DNA of 58,528 nt from an uncultured Clostridia bacterium. Lineage in GTDB: Bacteria; Bacillota; Clostridia; Oscillospirales; Ruminococcaceae. Position numbers and translations under genes: made by a program. This document shows, in pieces, positions 1-6,974 of the stretch. Below the pieces are notes generated by a model that saw only the letters and a list, made by a program, of their open reading frames with translations, had not been told where the DNA came from and did not search any database. Every line of letters starts with the position of its first letter. The first letter of the stretch is position 1. The DNA lies in contig CALWZO010000003.1 in the NCBI GenBank assembly GCA_944386045.1, positions 1 to 58,528 of the forward strand, in the 5' to 3' direction.

Positions 1-758
1 GTGAACTGTCCCAATGTTTCAAAACATGCGGCGATAAGTTTGAATTTATCCCTGCCGGCGGACAGGCTTTCTTTTTTGATGCCCAGCACATATATGGCGC
101 ATATAATGCCCACAATCATAAATGTAAATTCATAGGATATGTTGCATACGACCTCTACGGTTTCTTCGGTTACATCCTGATAGAACCACCGCGGCAGCGC
201 AAAGTCAAAGTACATTCCGTCCAGAAATGTGCCCATGGCGTCGATTATCAGATACAAAACCGGGAAAAGTATGGCCAGCAGGCCGCGCTCGTATTTGATG
301 GAATTGGGGTTAATGTGCAAAGCGCGCTGTTCTTCGCCTTCTTTTTTCTCGATAACAGCCAGCCGTATTATACCGACTGATATAAGTGTGACGGCCAGCA
401 GTGCCGGGGGAGACATGGTATCACCCAAAAATACAAAGCACATGATGGCAACCAGTGCGCCGGAAGAGTTGCATATGGGTGAAGAAATTGAAAGTTCGAT
501 ATAACGCAGGCCGATGTAGCCGAACATCATCGATATTATGTACATTGCGCTTACGGGCATGTAAGCAATAAAGTTGAACAGACTGTATTCAACGCCGCCT
601 ATGGTAACCTGCCATATGGCATGTATGCCCATTACCAGGCCTACAGCCATAAGCATTTTCAGATGGCTGTGCTTGTCGTCCGGGCGTGAGCCTATCTTGC
701 TGAACAGGTCAGAGCCGGACCAGGCGAGAATAGTGCATATTGTAAAAATAAACCACAT
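1..758 (-). CDS. EamA/DMT-family transporter, 3' end cut by the window edge
   Basis: This is a membrane protein that runs off the left edge of the window, with about 252 residues visible. It starts MWFIFTICTILAWSGSDLFS and shows hydrophobic segments alternating with short loops. Two internal halves resemble the drug/metabolite transporter (EamA) fold. A small-residue-rich helix carries 'ISSPICNSSGALVA', typical of these permeases. The ATG at 756-758 follows an AGAGGAAG ribosome binding site. The substrate cannot be told from sequence. The gene stands alone, diverging from nothing nearby, and the next gene on the same strand is the SleC-like gene. The family call is by pattern recognition and the C-terminus is unseen. 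Confidence 0.72.
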   Translation of the reverse strand, partial: MWFIFTICTILAWSGSDLFSKIGSRPDDKHSHLKMLMAVGLVMGIHAIWQVTIGGVEYSLFNFIAYMPVSAMYIISMMFGYIGLRYIELSISSPICNSSGALVAIMCFVFLGDTMSPPALLAVTLISVGIIRLAVIEKKEGEEQRALHINPNSIKYERGLLAILFPVLYLIIDAMGTFLDGMYFDFALPRWFYQDVTEETVEVVCNISYEFTFMIVGIICAIYVLGIKKESLSAGRDKFKLIAACFETLGQF

Positions 759-906
759 TGTATTTTTACTTCCTCTCTTAAAAATTAGACGGAAATATTA
801 TACAATAGCTTATTTGCAAAAGCAATAAAATATAGTTTGTATGTGAAATTTATGTGATATTATATATAAAAAATGTGAATATAAATGCAGGTTTTGTCTA
901 CTATTT

Positions 907-2688
907 TTACAGCTGTCCTTCTGCTGCCAGGTTCTGCCAGGCGTTGTACAATGCGTTCCATGTGGCCGGGCCCACAACGCCGTCGGCGGAAAGATCGAAT
1001 ATGGACTGAAAAGCGATTACGCTGTTCTGTGTGGCCGGACCGTATATTCCGTCTACCTTGACCCTGGGTATCTGGCTGTAATTTGCGGCCAAGCCGTTGA
1101 GCCAGGTTTGTATTTTTACCACATTGTCACCGGTGGAGCCCAGCATAAACAGCGTTCCGGGATAAGCGTCCCGCCGGGGAGGTGTGGGAACGGGCACCTC
1201 TACGCCGGCCTGTATGCTGAGGAATATGTTGTACATTTTGTCCCAGGTCAGGCGGCCTACCTTGCCGTCCGGTACAAGGTTGAAAAACTTCTGAAAGTTG
1301 ATTACCTGCTGCCGGGTGGCCGGGCCGAATATGCCGTCGATAGCTACGGGTGTTATGCTGGAAACATATACAGCAGCCTGGTTGAGGTAAAACTGTACTA
1401 TCTTTACATTTATGCCTCTTTCGCCCTGCTTTACCACATATCCTGGGTATGAGCCGTCTTCAACGCTTTCGCCTTCGCTGGTCAGCTGTGCCAGTTTTTT
1501 TACCGACACATATATATAGCTGATTTTATACCAGGTGCTTTTGCCTACAATACCGTCGGCTGTGAGCTTGAATATCTCCTGGAATTTCTTTACCTGCCGC
1601 TGTGTGGCCGGGCCGAACTTTCCGTCCACCGAAACTTTGGGTATGGCGGGGTAGTCGTCGGCTATGCGGTTAAGCTGTGCCTGGATTATCTGCACATACC
1701 TGCTCTGGTCCCCCAGCCTGAGGGGAGTTCCGGGGTAGGATGTGGTGACGGATGAAATGTTGTTTGTTTCGTTTATTATCACATCGCCGTAATAGTACTG
1801 CAAAATTTCCAGCGCCGTCAGGCCTTCATTGGCTTTGTCAAAGGCGCCCCACTGCTTCAGCCCGTTGCAGGTTACCTGTTTGCCGTCGCAGTATTCGGTA
1901 AAGTACGGGTCTTTTTTGACGGCTTTTGTGACAAAGTTGTTGAAAACCTCTTCCACCACCTGGTCGGTGGATTCAAAAGTTGAACGGTTGTGTATATATT
2001 TCTGGTCGTAGCTGGTGCTGTTGGTTATATCAAAATTATATCCGCGGCTGCGGTACCATTCGGTGTATATTCTGTTGAGTATAAAGGTAACCTGGCATAG
2101 AATATTGGCTTTCAGCGCTTCATAGGGCCAAGTGGGGTAAATTTCGCTGGCGGCGACGCTTTTCAGATAGGTGAGAAATGTAACGCGTACATTTTCTGCG
2201 CTTTCCTGGGGTTTGCCCAGGTGAACCGTGACATATTCCGGAATTATAACCTGGGAGAGCACAGCCTCACTGGTGCCCTGCTGCAGGTTGGGCTGTACAT
2301 CAAACAGCTTTGCCACACCGCCGCGGCTGTATTCCATTTCAAAATTACTGCCGAAGTCTGTCGGGCGCGGCAGCAGGTCTATGGCCTGAAGGCTGGTCTG
2401 CCCCCGGAAAATCTGCACGCCGATTATTTCGCCTTGTATAAAGCCTTCTTTTTCTATCATCAGGTTGTAGTTTTTGTACGGCAGGACAGTGGTGTTATTT
2501 TCGTCCAGGGAATATTCCGCATCCACTGTATCCAGCCGTGTCAGGGCGCTTTGGCCGCTGGTGTCTGTGTAAGAAGTTTTGTCGTCCAGAACTTTCATCG
2601 TCCGTCCGTCGGTAATGGTTATCTTTACATTCTCCAAAGGCAGGGAACCCTGGGTGGTCACCATTACCTGTAAATATCCTGTTGCCAT
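907..2688 (-). CDS. SleC-like spore cortex-lytic protein with SpoIID-like and three peptidoglycan-binding domains
   Basis: This 593-residue protein has a carboxypeptidase-regulatory-like beta domain at about residues 1-110. A SpoIID/SleC-like domain follows at about 145-300, and three PG_binding_1 repeats lie at about 320-395, 417-490 and 510-585. The central domain carries 'AASEIYPTWP' (Glu182), matching the catalytic glutamate region of SpoIID-type lytic transglycosylases, plus 'RIYTEWYRSRGY', 'FDITNS' and 'LKQWGA', which I associate with clostridial SleC relatives. Each repeat has the VDGxFGPAT and DGxVGxxTW signatures. By family it should cleave or bind cortex peptidoglycan during spore germination. 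There is no obvious signal peptide, as for SleC, which acts inside the spore. The start follows AAAGGAGAAATT. Having three binding repeats rather than one is unusual for SleC. No Csp activating protease lies nearby. Confidence 0.78.
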   Translation of the reverse strand: MATGYLQVMVTTQGSLPLENVKITITDGRTMKVLDDKTSYTDTSGQSALTRLDTVDAEYSLDENNTTVLPYKNYNLMIEKEGFIQGEIIGVQIFRGQTSLQAIDLLPRPTDFGSNFEMEYSRGGVAKLFDVQPNLQQGTSEAVLSQVIIPEYVTVHLGKPQESAENVRVTFLTYLKSVAASEIYPTWPYEALKANILCQVTFILNRIYTEWYRSRGYNFDITNSTSYDQKYIHNRSTFESTDQVVEEVFNNFVTKAVKKDPYFTEYCDGKQVTCNGLKQWGAFDKANEGLTALEILQYYYGDVIINETNNISSVTTSYPGTPLRLGDQSRYVQIIQAQLNRIADDYPAIPKVSVDGKFGPATQRQVKKFQEIFKLTADGIVGKSTWYKISYIYVSVKKLAQLTSEGESVEDGSYPGYVVKQGERGINVKIVQFYLNQAAVYVSSITPVAIDGIFGPATRQQVINFQKFFNLVPDGKVGRLTWDKMYNIFLSIQAGVEVPVPTPPRRDAYPGTLFMLGSTGDNVVKIQTWLNGLAANYSQIPRVKVDGIYGPATQNSVIAFQSIFDLSADGVVGPATWNALYNAWQNLAAEGQL

Positions 2689-2772
2689 AATTTCTCCTTT
2701 TTTATAAAAAAGTAAGCGATTGCTTATGATATTTTATTCTTTCAGGATATCTTTGGTGAATTTTGCGGCAAC

Positions 2773-2799
2773 AAAAAAGGACAGGCCGTCGGCCCGTCC
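2773..2799 (-). terminator. Terminator of the D-cysteine desulfhydrase gene
   Basis: A 9-bp GC-rich stem (2779-2787 with 2791-2799, one G-U pair, GAC loop) lies 20 bases beyond the stop at 2819. Reading the minus strand it is followed directly by six Ts (2773-2778). Confidence 0.85.
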
Positions 2800-2818
2800 C
2801 CGAAAAAATTGTTCAAAA

Positions 2819-3805
2819 TCAGTACTGGCTGAACAGACTGCCGAAACCGCCGGTGTGTATCACCAGCGCATCGCCGCCTGTCAGACCTTTTTTTACCATG
2901 TCTTCAAAACCGACCATAAGCTTTGAGGTGTAGACATTTTCTATGTATATGCCTTCGGTCCTGGCAAAAGTTTTTACCATCTGCCGGCTTTGGTCTGTAT
3001 TTATTGCCCAGCCTTCGCCGCGGTAGGCGTCTGATATGTCGGCGCAGTCCTTTACCTGAAAATCAAAGGGAAGGGCGGTTATCCGCCGCATTTCGGCTAT
3101 GGTGGTTTCAATGTGTTTTGTCAGTGTGGGGGTGTCATCTTCCACGCTGATTATATGTATTTTGAAAGGGAAACCCAGCATGGCATTTCCGTATATAAGG
3201 CCGGCGGCTATACCGCCGTTTCCGCCGGGGGCAAAGATGTGCTTTATTTCCAGGTTTTGCCGGCGGCATTGGTCGCGTATTTCTATGACGGCATTGGCGT
3301 ATCCCAGTGCGCCGCAGCCGGTGGTGGCGCCGTTGCGTATCAGGTAGGGGTTCTGGCCGCGGTCTTTCAGCACCTGCATTACCAGCGGCATATATTCTTC
3401 GCGCCGGGTGCTGTCCACATCGCCGATATATATCCTTTCCACATCCAGCAAATCGTTTAAAATTGAGTTGCCGGCAGAGGTATCGGGCTTCTCGCAGTTG
3501 TGTACAATAAGGCATTTTATCCCTGCCCTGGCGGCGCAGGCGGCGGCAAGGGAGCACAGGTTGCTCTGTCCGTTGCCGGAAGCCACTATTATGTCGCAGC
3601 CGTCAGCTTTGGCCCGGCCGATGATGTATTCCAGGCTGCGCACCTTGTTGCCCCCGGCGCCGACACCCGTCAGGTCATCGCGTTTTATATAAAGCTTTAC
3701 AGGGCTGTCCAGTATTTTTTCGCTGGCGGCCAGGCGCTGTATCGGCGTCGGCAACGGTGCCAGCAGCTGTCGGGGTAAGCTGTTTATCACTTGTTCAAAA
3801 TTCAT
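2819..3805 (-). CDS. D-cysteine desulfhydrase / ACC deaminase family PLP enzyme
   Basis: This 328-residue enzyme is of the tryptophan-synthase-beta PLP fold. The N-terminus has 'LYIKRDDLTG' followed by 'GGNKVRSLEY', in which Lys54 should form the Schiff base with PLP. 'ASGNGQSN' and a glycine-rich 'APGGNGGIAAG' phosphate-binding loop follow, and the end has 'IHTGGFGSLF'. The family includes D-cysteine desulfhydrase (D-cysteine to pyruvate, H2S and ammonia) and 1-aminocyclopropane-1-carboxylate deaminase. The bacterial DcyD assignment is the more likely, but other small D-amino acids are possible. It is monocistronic, with its own terminator, and its start follows a CCGGAGG site. It diverges from the CPBP protease gene across a 132-bp gap. 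Confidence 0.82.
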   Translation of the reverse strand: MNFEQVINSLPRQLLAPLPTPIQRLAASEKILDSPVKLYIKRDDLTGVGAGGNKVRSLEYIIGRAKADGCDIIVASGNGQSNLCSLAAACAARAGIKCLIVHNCEKPDTSAGNSILNDLLDVERIYIGDVDSTRREEYMPLVMQVLKDRGQNPYLIRNGATTGCGALGYANAVIEIRDQCRRQNLEIKHIFAPGGNGGIAAGLIYGNAMLGFPFKIHIISVEDDTPTLTKHIETTIAEMRRITALPFDFQVKDCADISDAYRGEGWAINTDQSRQMVKTFARTEGIYIENVYTSKLMVGFEDMVKKGLTGGDALVIHTGGFGSLFSQY

Positions 3806-3865
3806 GTCTGCCTCCGGAGGTTTTTATTTCATTGTAATTGCAAATAAAGATAAAATCAACATTAT

Positions 3866-3897
3866 TTAACAAATTGTTGTTAATTTTTAAATATAAT
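3866..3897 (+). promoter_or_regulatory. Inverted repeat upstream of a TATAAT box (candidate operator/promoter)
   Basis: TTAACAA (3866-3872) and TTGTTAA (3877-3883) form a perfect 7-bp inverted repeat with an ATTG spacer. A TATAAT follows at 3892-3897, 41 bases before the CPBP gene start. The repeat covers the place where a -35 box would sit, and no consensus -35 is visible. This would suit a regulated promoter, but the region is AT-rich and chance is possible. Confidence 0.35.
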
Positions 3898-3937
3898 GAT
3901 AAAATATTTATCAGTTTTTATTATTCCCGGAGGAAAG

Positions 3938-4846
3938 ATGAAAAAGCAACCCATAAAATACCGCCTGAATGTGATAGGCGGAGCGCTGATAATTTTTTTG
4001 CTTATCCGCACATATGTGCCGATGATAGGCCTGCAGGTTGGGCTGAATAAAAATTTTGACCTGTGGCTGATATTTTATATGCTGACGCTGGCTTTGTCCT
4101 GCCTGCTGCCGGCGATGTTTATCGAAAGAATGTGCGATTTCCACCCGCAGGTTATAAAGCAGCCGGCTTTTAAAATGGAACACGGGCGGCTGGTCATGAC
4201 CTGCATGATGATGTTTATCGGTTTTTCGGTGATAGGCAGCATAGTTCTGATGCCGCTGGAAAAGCTGGGCATATCCTTTCCACCCAGCCGGCTGCTGCCC
4301 ATCGACAGCACTCTTACGCTGGTGCTGTACTTTGTTTTTACATCTGTTATTCCGGCGATTTTTGAAGAACTTCTGGTCAGGGGAGAAATACTTAACCTGC
4401 TTTTGCCCTATGGCAGAAAATTTGCCGTCATTGCCAGTGCACTGATTTTTATGATGATGCACACACAGGTCCAAAGCTTTATACCGGTGTTTGGGGCCGG
4501 GGTTTTGCTGGCCTGCGTATACCTGTACACCGACAATATTTTTGTCAGCATGTCCCTGCATTTTGTAAACAATGCCTACTCGTTTGTGATGATGTATATG
4601 CAGCAGAAGGTAAACGCCATATCCGCGGCTTCCTTTGCGGCTTTTGCCATTGCGGTGATAATAGCGCTGGGTATAATTTCGGCAATCTATCTGAAAAGAA
4701 GAAAGGCGGGCTTTCTGCGGCCTTTGTCAGAGGAACGCGGCCGGTACAGTTTAAAACAGCTGACCCAAAGCCCGGTTATGGTGGTGGCGCTGCTGTGTTG
4801 TTTAATGGCTATCATGGAACAGATGTTCCGTGATCTGTCTTTGTAG
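3938..4846 (+). CDS. CPBP family intramembrane glutamic endopeptidase
   Basis: This 302-residue multi-pass membrane protein is of the CPBP (Abi/CAAX protease-like, PF02517) family. The conserved motifs are visible in the second half: EELLVR (the EExxxR motif, about residue 160), FMMMH (FxxxH, about 190) and a final 'LHFVNNAYSF' helix carrying the third motif. By family it is a membrane-embedded glutamic protease, but the substrate is unknown. The ATG at 3938 was chosen because it follows CCCGGAGGAAAG. An upstream in-frame ATG at 3896 lacks such a site and falls inside the candidate promoter. The tadA gene starts 8 bases after the stop, so the two are probably cotranscribed. Confidence 0.88.
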   Translation: MKKQPIKYRLNVIGGALIIFLLIRTYVPMIGLQVGLNKNFDLWLIFYMLTLALSCLLPAMFIERMCDFHPQVIKQPAFKMEHGRLVMTCMMMFIGFSVIGSIVLMPLEKLGISFPPSRLLPIDSTLTLVLYFVFTSVIPAIFEELLVRGEILNLLLPYGRKFAVIASALIFMMMHTQVQSFIPVFGAGVLLACVYLYTDNIFVSMSLHFVNNAYSFVMMYMQQKVNAISAASFAAFAIAVIIALGIISAIYLKRRKAGFLRPLSEERGRYSLKQLTQSPVMVVALLCCLMAIMEQMFRDLSL

Positions 4847-4854
4847 GAGGGGTT

Positions 4855-5307
4855 ATGTCTCACAGGGAATTTATGAATATTGCGCTGGAACTGGCAAAAA
4901 AAGCCTATGATATGGGGGAAGTGCCGGTGGGTGCCGTGGTGGTGAAAAACGGGCGCGTGGTAGGCCGCGGGTACAACACCAGGGAAAATGAACAGAACGC
5001 CCTGGGACATGCGGAGATAAACGCCATAAACGACGCGTGCAAAACCCTGGGCAGCTGGCGTCTGGACGGGTGCACCCTGTATGTGACGCTGGAGCCCTGC
5101 CCCATGTGTGCCGGCGCCATAATCAACAGCCGTATTGATACGGTGGTGTATTCGCTGATAGATTTCAAGGCCGGGGCCATGGGCGGAAAGCTGGACCTGA
5201 CAAACAGCGGCCTGAACCACACCCCCGAAATCATTGTGGGTGTGGGAGAAAAGGAGAGCCTGGCGCTGCTGGATTGCTTTTTTGAAAAGCTGAGGAACAA
5301 AAAATAA
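4855..5307 (+). CDS. tadA: tRNA(Arg) adenosine-34 deaminase TadA
   Basis: This 150-residue protein is of the cytidine/deoxycytidylate deaminase fold. It converts adenosine at wobble position 34 of tRNA-Arg(ACG) to inosine. The zinc site is complete: 'GHAEINAI' gives His52 and catalytic Glu54, and 'PCPMCAGA' gives Cys82 and Cys85. The length matches TadA (about 150-165 residues). The start follows AGGAGGGGTT. It lies 8 bases after the CPBP protease gene and is closed by a GC-rich hairpin at 5321. The guanine deaminase branch has a similar core, but the N-terminal 'FMNIALELAKKA' and 'EVPVGAVVV' favour TadA. Confidence 0.93.
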   Translation: MSHREFMNIALELAKKAYDMGEVPVGAVVVKNGRVVGRGYNTRENEQNALGHAEINAINDACKTLGSWRLDGCTLYVTLEPCPMCAGAIINSRIDTVVYSLIDFKAGAMGGKLDLTNSGLNHTPEIIVGVGEKESLALLDCFFEKLRNKK

Positions 5308-5314
5308 ATACAGC

Positions 5315-5349
5315 AAAAAAGCGGACGGGAAAACCGTCCGCTGTCTTTT
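5315..5349. terminator. Bidirectional terminator between tadA and the HAD gene
   Basis: GCGGACGG (5321-5328) pairs with CCGTCCGC (5334-5341) around a GAAAA loop. On the minus strand it is followed at once by TTTTTT, and on the plus strand by TGTCTTTTT. It can serve the two convergent genes. Confidence 0.85.
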
Positions 5350-5362
5350 TGCGCTTTGAAAT

Positions 5363-6003
5363 TTATCTTTCAGGCTCTCCTTGCCCGGCAAATGCAAGGC
5401 ATTTTTGGCGTATTGTTTCAAATTCGTTTCCGGTGGCTGTAAGGGCGTTCCAGCCGGCTGAACCGGCCCGCAGGGTGTTTTCCGGCCTGTCGTCGATAAA
5501 AAATATATCTTTTGGCCTGCAGCGTGAAACGGACTGTACCGCCCGGTATATACCTGGGTCGGGTTTCTGCACACCCAGCTGAAAAGAGAAAAACAGATGA
5601 CTGAATTTGTCCAGCGGCAGTTTGTTTTCAGCAACTGCAGGTCCATTTCGCACAAAGTGGAAAGTATCCCGGTTTTTACACAGCCGCTGTCGGCCAGCTG
5701 TCCGGCCAGGTTTACTGTGTTTTCAAACCATGGGACTTTTTTGTAATGTTCAAGGTAGCAGGCTTTGAACTGTCCGACGGTGTGCCGGCAGCCGCATTTT
5801 ACCATGTGCGATTTTATCAAATCGTCCAGTTTGGCCCCGCAGCAAGTCCAAAACCTGTCGTCGGAAAAAATTTTTGCCATTTCGTCGGCATTTTCCGGCC
5901 GCAGGTGTGCGGCAATGTCCCTTTGCGCATCGCGTATATTGTAAATATCGCTGTAGCAGTCCAGCAGGACATTGGCCCAGTCAAACAGAATAAGTCTGTC
6001 CAT
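5363..6003 (-). pseudogene. HAD-superfamily phosphatase gene interrupted by a -1 frameshift
   Basis: Two reading frames together spell one HAD hydrolase. The first frame starts MDRLILFDWANVLLD (motif I, YihX-like 'FDWANVLLD') and runs to 'GILSTLCEMDLQLLK'. The second continues with 'KLPLDKFSHLFFSFQLG', 'VQKPDPGIY' (motif III lysine) and 'FFIDDRPENTLRAG' (motif IV acidic pair), ending at 5363. The crossing point is the run of four Ts at 5625-5628 (AAAA on the coding strand). Adding one base there gives a continuous frame of about 213 residues, and the 641-bp span is one base short of a multiple of three. Motifs on both sides are intact, so this is either a very recent mutation or a homopolymer sequencing error. 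The substrate is unknown. Confidence 0.8.
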
Positions 6004-6024
6004 ACAAAACCCCCGTTAAAGATA

Positions 6025-6065
6025 AAAACACCTGCCTGCTTTTATCAGAAGCAGACGGGTGTTTT
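6025..6065. terminator. Terminator downstream of the YqeY gene
   Basis: A 15-bp stem (6025-6039 with 6051-6065, two wobble pairs) lies between the YqeY stop and the HAD start. On the minus strand it opens into a T-rich tract, and on the plus strand it ends in TTTT. Confidence 0.7.
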
Positions 6066-6075
6066 ACAGATTGTG

Positions 6076-6525
6076 TTACCGTACAAAAAATGTTGCCAGT
6101 ATTTCATTTACCAGCTTGCCGTCGGCTTTGCCTTTTACCAGCGGCATCAGATTTTTCATTATTATGCCTTTTTCTTTGGCTGTGGGTTTTTCCAGGCCCA
6201 GGTCGGCCAGTACCTTTGTTATGGTCTGTTTTATTTCCTCTTCGCTCATCTGCCGGGGCATATAAACGGAGAGAATTTCAATTTTTGCCCGGCATTCTTC
6301 CTTGACCTGTACATAATCGGCCGGTGCGGTGTCCATTGTTTCTTTCAGCTGTTTTATCTCTTTGGAAACAACTGCAACAGCCTCTTCGTCAGACAGCTGT
6401 CCGTGGTTGTCTATGGCTTTGGCTTTCAGCGCGGAAAGCAGGGCAGACAGGGCATCTTTCTTAATTTTGTCCTTGTCTTTCATTGCCTGCATCATGCCGG
6501 CGCGCACTGTATCTATCATTGACAT
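6076..6525 (-). CDS. GatB/YqeY domain-containing protein
   Basis: This 149-residue YqeY family protein is a helical domain homologous to the C-terminal tail of GatB, the tRNA-binding subunit of the Glu/Asp-tRNA amidotransferase. The family features seen are 'KDKIKKDALSALLSALK' near residue 20, 'EEAVAVVSKEIKQLKE' at about 65, 'YMPRQMSEEEI' at about 110 and the C-terminal 'KADGKLVNEIL'. The length equals that of stand-alone YqeY proteins. The exact function is not established. The start at 6525 follows AAAGGGGTAATAAAT. It is separated from aspS by divergent transcription. Confidence 0.92.
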   Translation of the reverse strand: MSMIDTVRAGMMQAMKDKDKIKKDALSALLSALKAKAIDNHGQLSDEEAVAVVSKEIKQLKETMDTAPADYVQVKEECRAKIEILSVYMPRQMSEEEIKQTITKVLADLGLEKPTAKEKGIIMKNLMPLVKGKADGKLVNEILATFFVR

Positions 6526-6644
6526 ATTTATTACCCCTTTTGCTTTTTTATATATTCTACCCCATTTTCACAATTTGTGCAACAAAAAAGAGCGCCAAAG
6601 GGAATTTTTCCTTTATTTACGGCAAAAATAAAGCGGGTTTGGCA

Positions 6645-6673
6645 TTGACAACCGGCGGCGGTTTTATTATAAT
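6645..6673 (+). promoter_or_regulatory. Consensus housekeeping-sigma promoter of the aspS leader
   Basis: TTGACA (6645-6650) and TATAAT (6668-6673) are separated by 17 bases, a perfect sigma-A type match. Transcription should start near 6680, giving a leader of about 295 bases before aspS. Confidence 0.93.
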
Positions 6674-6679
6674 CAATAA

Positions 6680-6944
6680 AGAGACTCCATAGACACAAGG
6701 ACGGAAAAAGAGAGCTGCGCCATGGGCTGAAAGCGCCGCACCGCCCGGTTTAGCGGGGAACACTCTGACAGACTGCCGTTTCAGAGAAGCGTGCCATAGG
6801 CTGAAAGCGCGCCGGCGGTAAAGTGACATTTGTTTTTAAAACCGGAAAATCATATATCAAAGTGGGCGCCAGTGCGCCAATGCGGGTGGCACCGCGGGTA
6901 TTTTTACAATGCTCGTCCCGGAAATTTTTACGAATTTCCGGGAC
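6680..6944 (+). promoter_or_regulatory. T-box riboswitch (tRNA-Asp) controlling aspS
   Basis: The conserved T-box core GGGTGGCACCGCGGG is at 6884-6898. The 7-base bulge TGGCACC (6887-6893) begins TGGC, which pairs with the GCCA end of a tRNA carrying discriminator G, as in tRNA-Asp. In stem I, ACGG (about 6702) can pair with CCGT (about 6777), and GAGAG with CTCT. The internal loop between them has GACA on its 3' side, so the specifier is read as GAC (6767-6769) followed by A, an Asp codon. The antiterminator would use the 5' arm of the downstream terminator. Uncharged tRNA-Asp is inferred to turn the gene on. The helix assignments are by eye. Confidence 0.92.
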
Positions 6945-6957
6945 TTTTTATTTTTTT
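6915..6957 (+). terminator. T-box controlled attenuator terminator of aspS
   Basis: A perfect 12-bp stem (6915-6926 with 6933-6944, 6-base loop) is followed by a T-rich tract. It lies between the T-box core and the aspS ribosome binding site, so it stops transcription unless the antiterminator forms. Confidence 0.93.
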
Positions 6958-6974
6958 ACAGGAGGATATGTAGC

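Noticed and set aside
229..828. Two short plus-strand open frames at the left edge
   Set aside because: They lie opposite or across the start of the EamA transporter gene, which has coherent membrane helices and a ribosome binding site.
4687..5620. Long C-terminal continuation of the HAD frame across the tadA region
   Set aside because: It is out-of-frame reading after the frameshift. Its sequence is antisense to tadA and unlike any HAD protein.
6909..6974. In-frame N-terminal extension of aspS (22 extra residues)
   Set aside because: It would start inside the attenuator region with no ribosome binding site. The ATG at 6975 follows AGGAGG and gives the normal AspRS N-terminus.
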